This document shows, in pieces, positions 49,209 through 52,216 of a stretch of 52,216 nucleotides of DNA. Position 1 is the stretch's first letter. Every line of letters starts with the position of its first letter. The position numbers and the translations under genes were made by a program. The notes beneath the pieces are model-generated. The model was not told where the DNA came from. It was given only the letters and a program-made list of their open reading frames with translations, and did no database searches. Source of the stretch: AC-32 sp038236705 (GTDB lineage Bacteria > Actinomycetota > Thermoleophilia > Gaiellales > Gaiellaceae); the NCBI GenBank assembly GCA_038236705.1, contig JBBRZN010000014.1, forward strand, positions 1 through 52,216, in the 5' to 3' direction.

Positions 49209-49223
49209 TGCGGGTATTCCGCA
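49209..49223. promoter_or_regulatory. perfect regulon palindrome without an adjacent gene
   Basis: TGCGG GTATT CCGCA, arms perfect. The next start on the minus strand is 230 bp away and already has its own box; on the plus side there is only the end of a broken ATPase. It may be left over from a deleted gene. Confidence 0.6.
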
Positions 49224-49280
49224 GAGCGGATGCTGGTCGTCGAGCGATGTTCGACGCCGCCGCCTCAGCAATGCGTCGCT

Positions 49281-50052
49281 TTAGCGCAGCAGCAACCGGA
49301 ATGCCTTCGCCAGCTCCAGGAACGCAGCGGGAAGGACCGCGAGCGCGAGCGCAGTTGCCAGCTCGAAGGGACCAAGTGAGACCGTTCCCAGCGGCTCGTG
49401 GAGCAACGGAACGTAGACCGTGGCTGCGAGAACGAGGATCGAGGCGAGAAACGGCCAACTCGAGATAGCGGTTCCGCGGCACGCGCCAGGGCGGCCGGGT
49501 CACGCCTCGAATGCTGAACACCAATACGAGCTCGGCGAAGGCGAGGGTAACGAACGCCATCGTCTGCTCGGAGCCCTCGCCGCCCACTCGTCCCACCAGG
49601 AAGGCAAGAGTGGCGGCTAGCCCGACAAGCATGCCGATCCCAAGCAGCGCGGCCCAAAGCCCCGGCGCGAACAGTCGCTCCCCGCGAAGCGGCCCTCTCG
49701 CCATTGCATCCGGGCTCTCCGGATCGCGCGAGAGCGCGAGGGCCGGAAGCCCGTCGGTGAGCAGATTGACTGCGAGGACCTGGACGACGGTCAGCGGGGC
49801 GCCGAGGCCGGCGGAGATCGCCACTGCGAAGAGGAGGACCTCTCCGAGATTTGCGGAGAGTAGAAACGCGACGAACTTACGGATGTTGTCCCCGACCCGG
49901 CGACCCTCACGGATGGCGGCGACGATGGTGGAGAAGTCGTCGTCGGTGAGGACGATGTCAGCCGCTTCGCGTGCAGCCTCAGTCCCCGAGCGACCCATTG
50001 CGATCCCGACGTCGGCTTGCCGGAGCGCAGGCGCGTCGTTCACCCCGAACGG
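49281..50052 (-). pseudogene. C-terminal part of a P2-type (CtpF-like) cation ATPase
   Basis: Begins inside the hinge motif (GVNDAPALRQADVGIAMG), then GRRVGDNIRKFVAFLLSAN, NLLTDGLPALALSRDP, helices to FSIRGVTRPPW. The last part needs a frame change near 49460 (ASILVLAATVYVPLLHEPLG, ELAKAFRLLLR and stop). P2-type Ca/Mg ATPases of this kind (e.g. CtpF) are DosR targets. The N-terminal 600 residues are missing; the cut lies exactly at the 34-bp repeat at 50053. Confidence 0.78.
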
Positions 50053-50086
50053 GTGATGCGGATGCTTCGCTGAACAGGGCAAGGAC
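50053..50086 (+). repeat. 34-bp direct repeat, copy A
   Basis: Starts GTGATGCGGATGC and continues TTCGCTGAACAGG; 32 of 34 bases equal copy B at 50798-50831. It marks the exact truncation point of the P2 ATPase. Confidence 0.75.
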
Positions 50087-50168
50087 TCCGCCGTCGCGTC
50101 GGCCCCACCCTTGGAGCTTGCCCGGCGACCTGCGTTTCCGGCCGCGTCACAGAGACTAGAATGGATCC

Positions 50169-50654
50169 ATGCTACAAATCACACATGGACGCTGGTCAGT
50201 TGGGGTGCTTCTGCTGGCCGCAGGCGTGTTCCCTCTGGCTGGTTGTGGAACCGGGTCGGAATCCGAAGGAGCCTCGACCACAGCGCCGGCACATCTCACC
50301 GTTGCTGGGTTGGCCTCATGCCTGCGCGCCGGCAACGCTACCGTCACCACGAGCAAGAACGAGGACTTCGATGGCTCACCTTGGCGTGAGGAGGGTGAGC
50401 TGGAGGCACACCTCCGGGGCAACGTCATCTTTATGGCCGTGATGGCCGACGAGCGGGGTGCCCGCTATCACTTGGGCGCAGGGGTTGAATTGGCGGGCGG
50501 TGGGGCAACGGTCGACGGTGATCCCATCGAGGATCACCTCGGTCGGGTGCAAAACGTGTCGGCGCTGTTCGCCGACGCCCCCGACGCGACTACCCGGCGT
50601 ACGGTCGAGAGCTGTTTGGGTGGGCCGATGAGATTCGACCCGGTGGGTCTCTGA
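50169..50654 (+). CDS. putative lipoprotein, unknown function
   Basis: 161 residues; N-terminal helix ends VFPLAGC, a lipobox with Cys at about 26, then a Ser/Thr-rich linker and a globular part with two further Cys (ASCLRAGN; ESCLGG). Lies between the two direct repeats. No family recognised. Confidence 0.65.
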   Translation: MLQITHGRWSVGVLLLAAGVFPLAGCGTGSESEGASTTAPAHLTVAGLASCLRAGNATVTTSKNEDFDGSPWREEGELEAHLRGNVIFMAVMADERGARYHLGAGVELAGGGATVDGDPIEDHLGRVQNVSALFADAPDATTRRTVESCLGGPMRFDPVGL

Positions 50655-50797
50655 CTTACCCCAACGGCGTCCCGATAACGATTTCCGCCGCCTGAGGGCG
50701 CCCTCAACTAGCGCCGCGTGGGCAGCGTGTAGACCGGCATCGTTCGACAGAACCCACCTCATGCGGTGGGCGCTGGACGGACGGCGGCCTCGTTGCC

Positions 50798-50831
50798 GTG
50801 ATGCGGATGTTTCGCTGAACAGGACAAGGAC
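50798..50831 (+). repeat. 34-bp direct repeat, copy B
   Basis: Same orientation as copy A, 745 bp apart, two mismatches (positions 13 and 27 of the unit). Confidence 0.75.
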
Positions 50832-50961
50832 CCGGCCAGTTGACGATGCGCGGCCAGCGGTCTGATGACGCGGGTGGAGCAATACGCATTCGAGAGTTCT
50901 GAAGCGCTGGTCGAATCGATGCCCGGACGGCCGTTGATCGCCGGTCAGGAATACGCCCTCG

Positions 50962-51988
50962 TGACCGCCTCGAAGGGAGCGCGACCCTCGCGGCCTGGCT
51001 GACGGCGCGCGGGTATCGGACCCGGGACGACAAGCCGTTCAGCGCGAAGGCGGTGCTCACGATCCTCCGTAATCAGGTCTACGTGGGGAAGATCTTCTTC
51101 CGAGGCACGTACTACGACGGGCAGCACGACACGCTGATCTCTCAGAACCTCTTCGACAGAGCGCAGGCGATTCTGGCTGAGCGCGGTGAGGACCACTCGC
51201 TGCGGCGCTCGAATCAATCGGACTACCTCCTCACCGGACTGCTGAGATGCGAGCGCTGCGGCAAGAAGTTTCTCGGCACGGCCGCTCACGGGAACGGCGG
51301 GCGATACGTGTACTACACGTGCTACACCCGCCAGAACTACGGGACCGAGGAATGCGACGCCGACCGCCTTCCGGCAGACGAACTGGACGAGGCGATCGCG
51401 AGGCAGCTCGTCTCAGTGCTCGAACAGGAGCCCCTCGTCCAACAGGCGGTCCGTGAGGCCTTTGCAGAGATCGAGTCCGAGCGGCCCCGTCGGCAGCACG
51501 ATCTCGTGCAACTCGACGCCGAGATCCGCCGCACGGACGATGCCCTCAATCGGTACTCCCTCGCCTTTGAGCAAGGCACTCTCGATCCGGATGAATTTGG
51601 GCCCCGCATGAAGGAACTCCGGGGCAAACGGCAGGGCCTCGAAGGCCGCCGCGAAGAGCTGTCCCTGGACGACTTCGAAGCGCCGGAGGCCCCCTCGGAG
51701 GAGGAGCTTCTCGCGCTCGCGGCTGACGTTGCCGAAGTCGTGAAGCACGGGGACCAGAGGCAGAAGAAAGCGCTGATCAAGGGGCTGGTGCGCGAGATCA
51801 GGGTGGTCGCCCGAGACGAGATCTATCCCTTTTTCCAGGTCCCGGTTCGACCACCATCCGGTTCAGTGGGCGGTACCGGGCTCGAACCCCATGGCCCACC
51901 TTGGCGAAACCGTGGCTCACTGGCTGGGCTCGCCTGCGGAGTTCGGGGACGGCGTGGCTGTCGATTTCGACCGAATACATCGTATTAG
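50962..51988 (+). pseudogene. large serine recombinase lacking its catalytic domain
   Basis: Starts within the recombinase domain (TLAAWLTARGYRTRDDKPFS; VLTILRNQVYVGKIF), then a zinc ribbon LLRCERCGKKFLG with later C (TCYTR, ECDADRL), then a long coiled coil (about 150-250), as in integrases of phages and mobilisable elements. The N-terminal resolvase domain with the nucleophilic Ser is missing and the frame before 50962 is closed, so it cannot recombine. It ends about 90 bp from tRNA-fMet. Confidence 0.82.
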
Positions 51989-52047
51989 TGCCCGTGATGG
52001 GTACAAAAACGGGTACAAAATCGCTCCCTTGATGCCCAGTTAGAAAA

Positions 52048-52075
52048 CAAAAGGCCCGCCTAAGCGGGCCTTTTG
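52048..52075. terminator. bidirectional intrinsic terminator
   Basis: A perfect 12-bp stem, CAAAAGGCCCGC and GCGGGCCTTTTG, with loop CTAA; A-run and T-run flank the GC core, so it works on both strands. It ends 4 bp from the 3' end of the tRNA gene and would end the tRNA transcript and any from the left. Confidence 0.85.
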
Positions 52076-52078
52076 TAG

Positions 52079-52152
52079 TAGCGGGGGCAGGATTTGAACC
52101 TGCGACCTCCGGGTTATGAGCCCGGCGAGCTACCTGACTGCTCCACCCCGCG
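52079..52152 (-). tRNA. initiator tRNA (tRNA-fMet, anticodon CAT)
   Basis: 74 nt. Acceptor 5' CGCGGGG pairs with CCCCGC; anticodon stem CCGGG and CCCGG with loop CTCATAA (anticodon CAT) and the three G-C pairs typical of initiators; T-arm GCAGG TTCAAAT CCTGC. The first base is C and does not pair with position 72, an initiator hallmark. CCA is not encoded. Intact, followed by a terminator. Confidence 0.93.
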
Positions 52153-52216
52153 TCGCTGCCTACAGGATACCAAAGGACGAACGCTACGATTGGCCACGTG
52201 CCTTGGTGGACCTGGG

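Noticed and set aside
51860..51900. tRNA-like T-loop (GGTTCGAGCCC on the minus strand) within the recombinase end
   Set aside because: No acceptor or anticodon stem can be built around it; integrase C-termini often contain GTGLEP-type codons that mimic it.
1..52216. CRISPR arrays, rRNA genes, riboswitches
   Set aside because: No regularly spaced repeats, rRNA landmarks or recognised riboswitch cores seen.

Overview
The DNA is very GC-rich with strong G/C third-position bias, dense ATGA-coupled operons and actinobacterial protein families. The sequence alone suggests a deep-branching actinobacterium of the Thermoleophilia (Gaiellales/Solirubrobacterales) type; that placement is an inference. 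The window reads as an accessory island: stress, metal, redox and sulfur genes mixed with gene fragments, a tRNA-Asp 3' remnant near the left end, and a truncated large serine recombinase next to an intact initiator tRNA at the right end.

Layout. 0-5.2 kb: a lipoprotein, a presenilin-like membrane protein (one frameshift), a TetR regulator divergent from a small ABC exporter operon, and a SmtB-type ArsR regulator with a CDF zinc exporter. 5.2-8.3 kb: tRNA-Asp remnant, then a DevS/DevR-like GAF kinase and NarL-type regulator. 8.3-16.8 kb: copper nitrite reductase, a flavin oxidoreductase fused to CBS domains, a frameshifted ZIP transporter, a cupin, a second flavin oxidoreductase with an extra N-terminal module, and a run of small membrane, cupredoxin and metal proteins. 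16.9-25 kb: a second two-component system, a thiol-redox operon (glutaredoxin, CcdA, thioredoxin-fold protein), an orphan cytochrome b, a two-domain laccase and Met/His-rich peptides. 25.5-28.4 kb: a decay zone with Nramp, narI and narJ remnants, the last split by an insertion sequence. 28.4-35 kb: universal stress protein, P1B ATPase, acetate kinase and phosphoketolase. 35-39.3 kb: an ArsR/DUF2892/MMPL/glutaredoxin/DUF302/SHOCT/PepSY-like operon. 39.3-44.4 kb: a broken ADP-forming acyl-CoA synthetase, a non-canonical Nramp protein, and an SQR-DsrC-DsrE-DUF5661 operon. 44.6-50 kb: fragments, universal stress proteins, a PRC-barrel protein and a broken P2 ATPase. 50-52.2 kb: direct repeats, a lipoprotein, the recombinase and tRNA-fMet.

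The main discovery candidate is a shared 15-bp palindrome, TGCGG-N5-CCGCA, with a spacer that often reads GWAAN. It lies upstream of the oxidoreductases, phosphoketolase operon, universal stress protein and PRC/stress-protein operon, and in weaker form upstream of nitrite reductase, cytochrome b and SQR. The gene content (universal stress proteins, CBS protein, nitrite reductase, acetate-producing phosphoketolase, P-type ATPases) and the DevSR-like pair suggest a hypoxia/dormancy regulon analogous to the mycobacterial DosR regulon but with a different operator.

Caution on quality: many reading-frame breaks are each repaired by adding one G or C to a G/C run, so several 'pseudogenes' may be sequencing or assembly errors.
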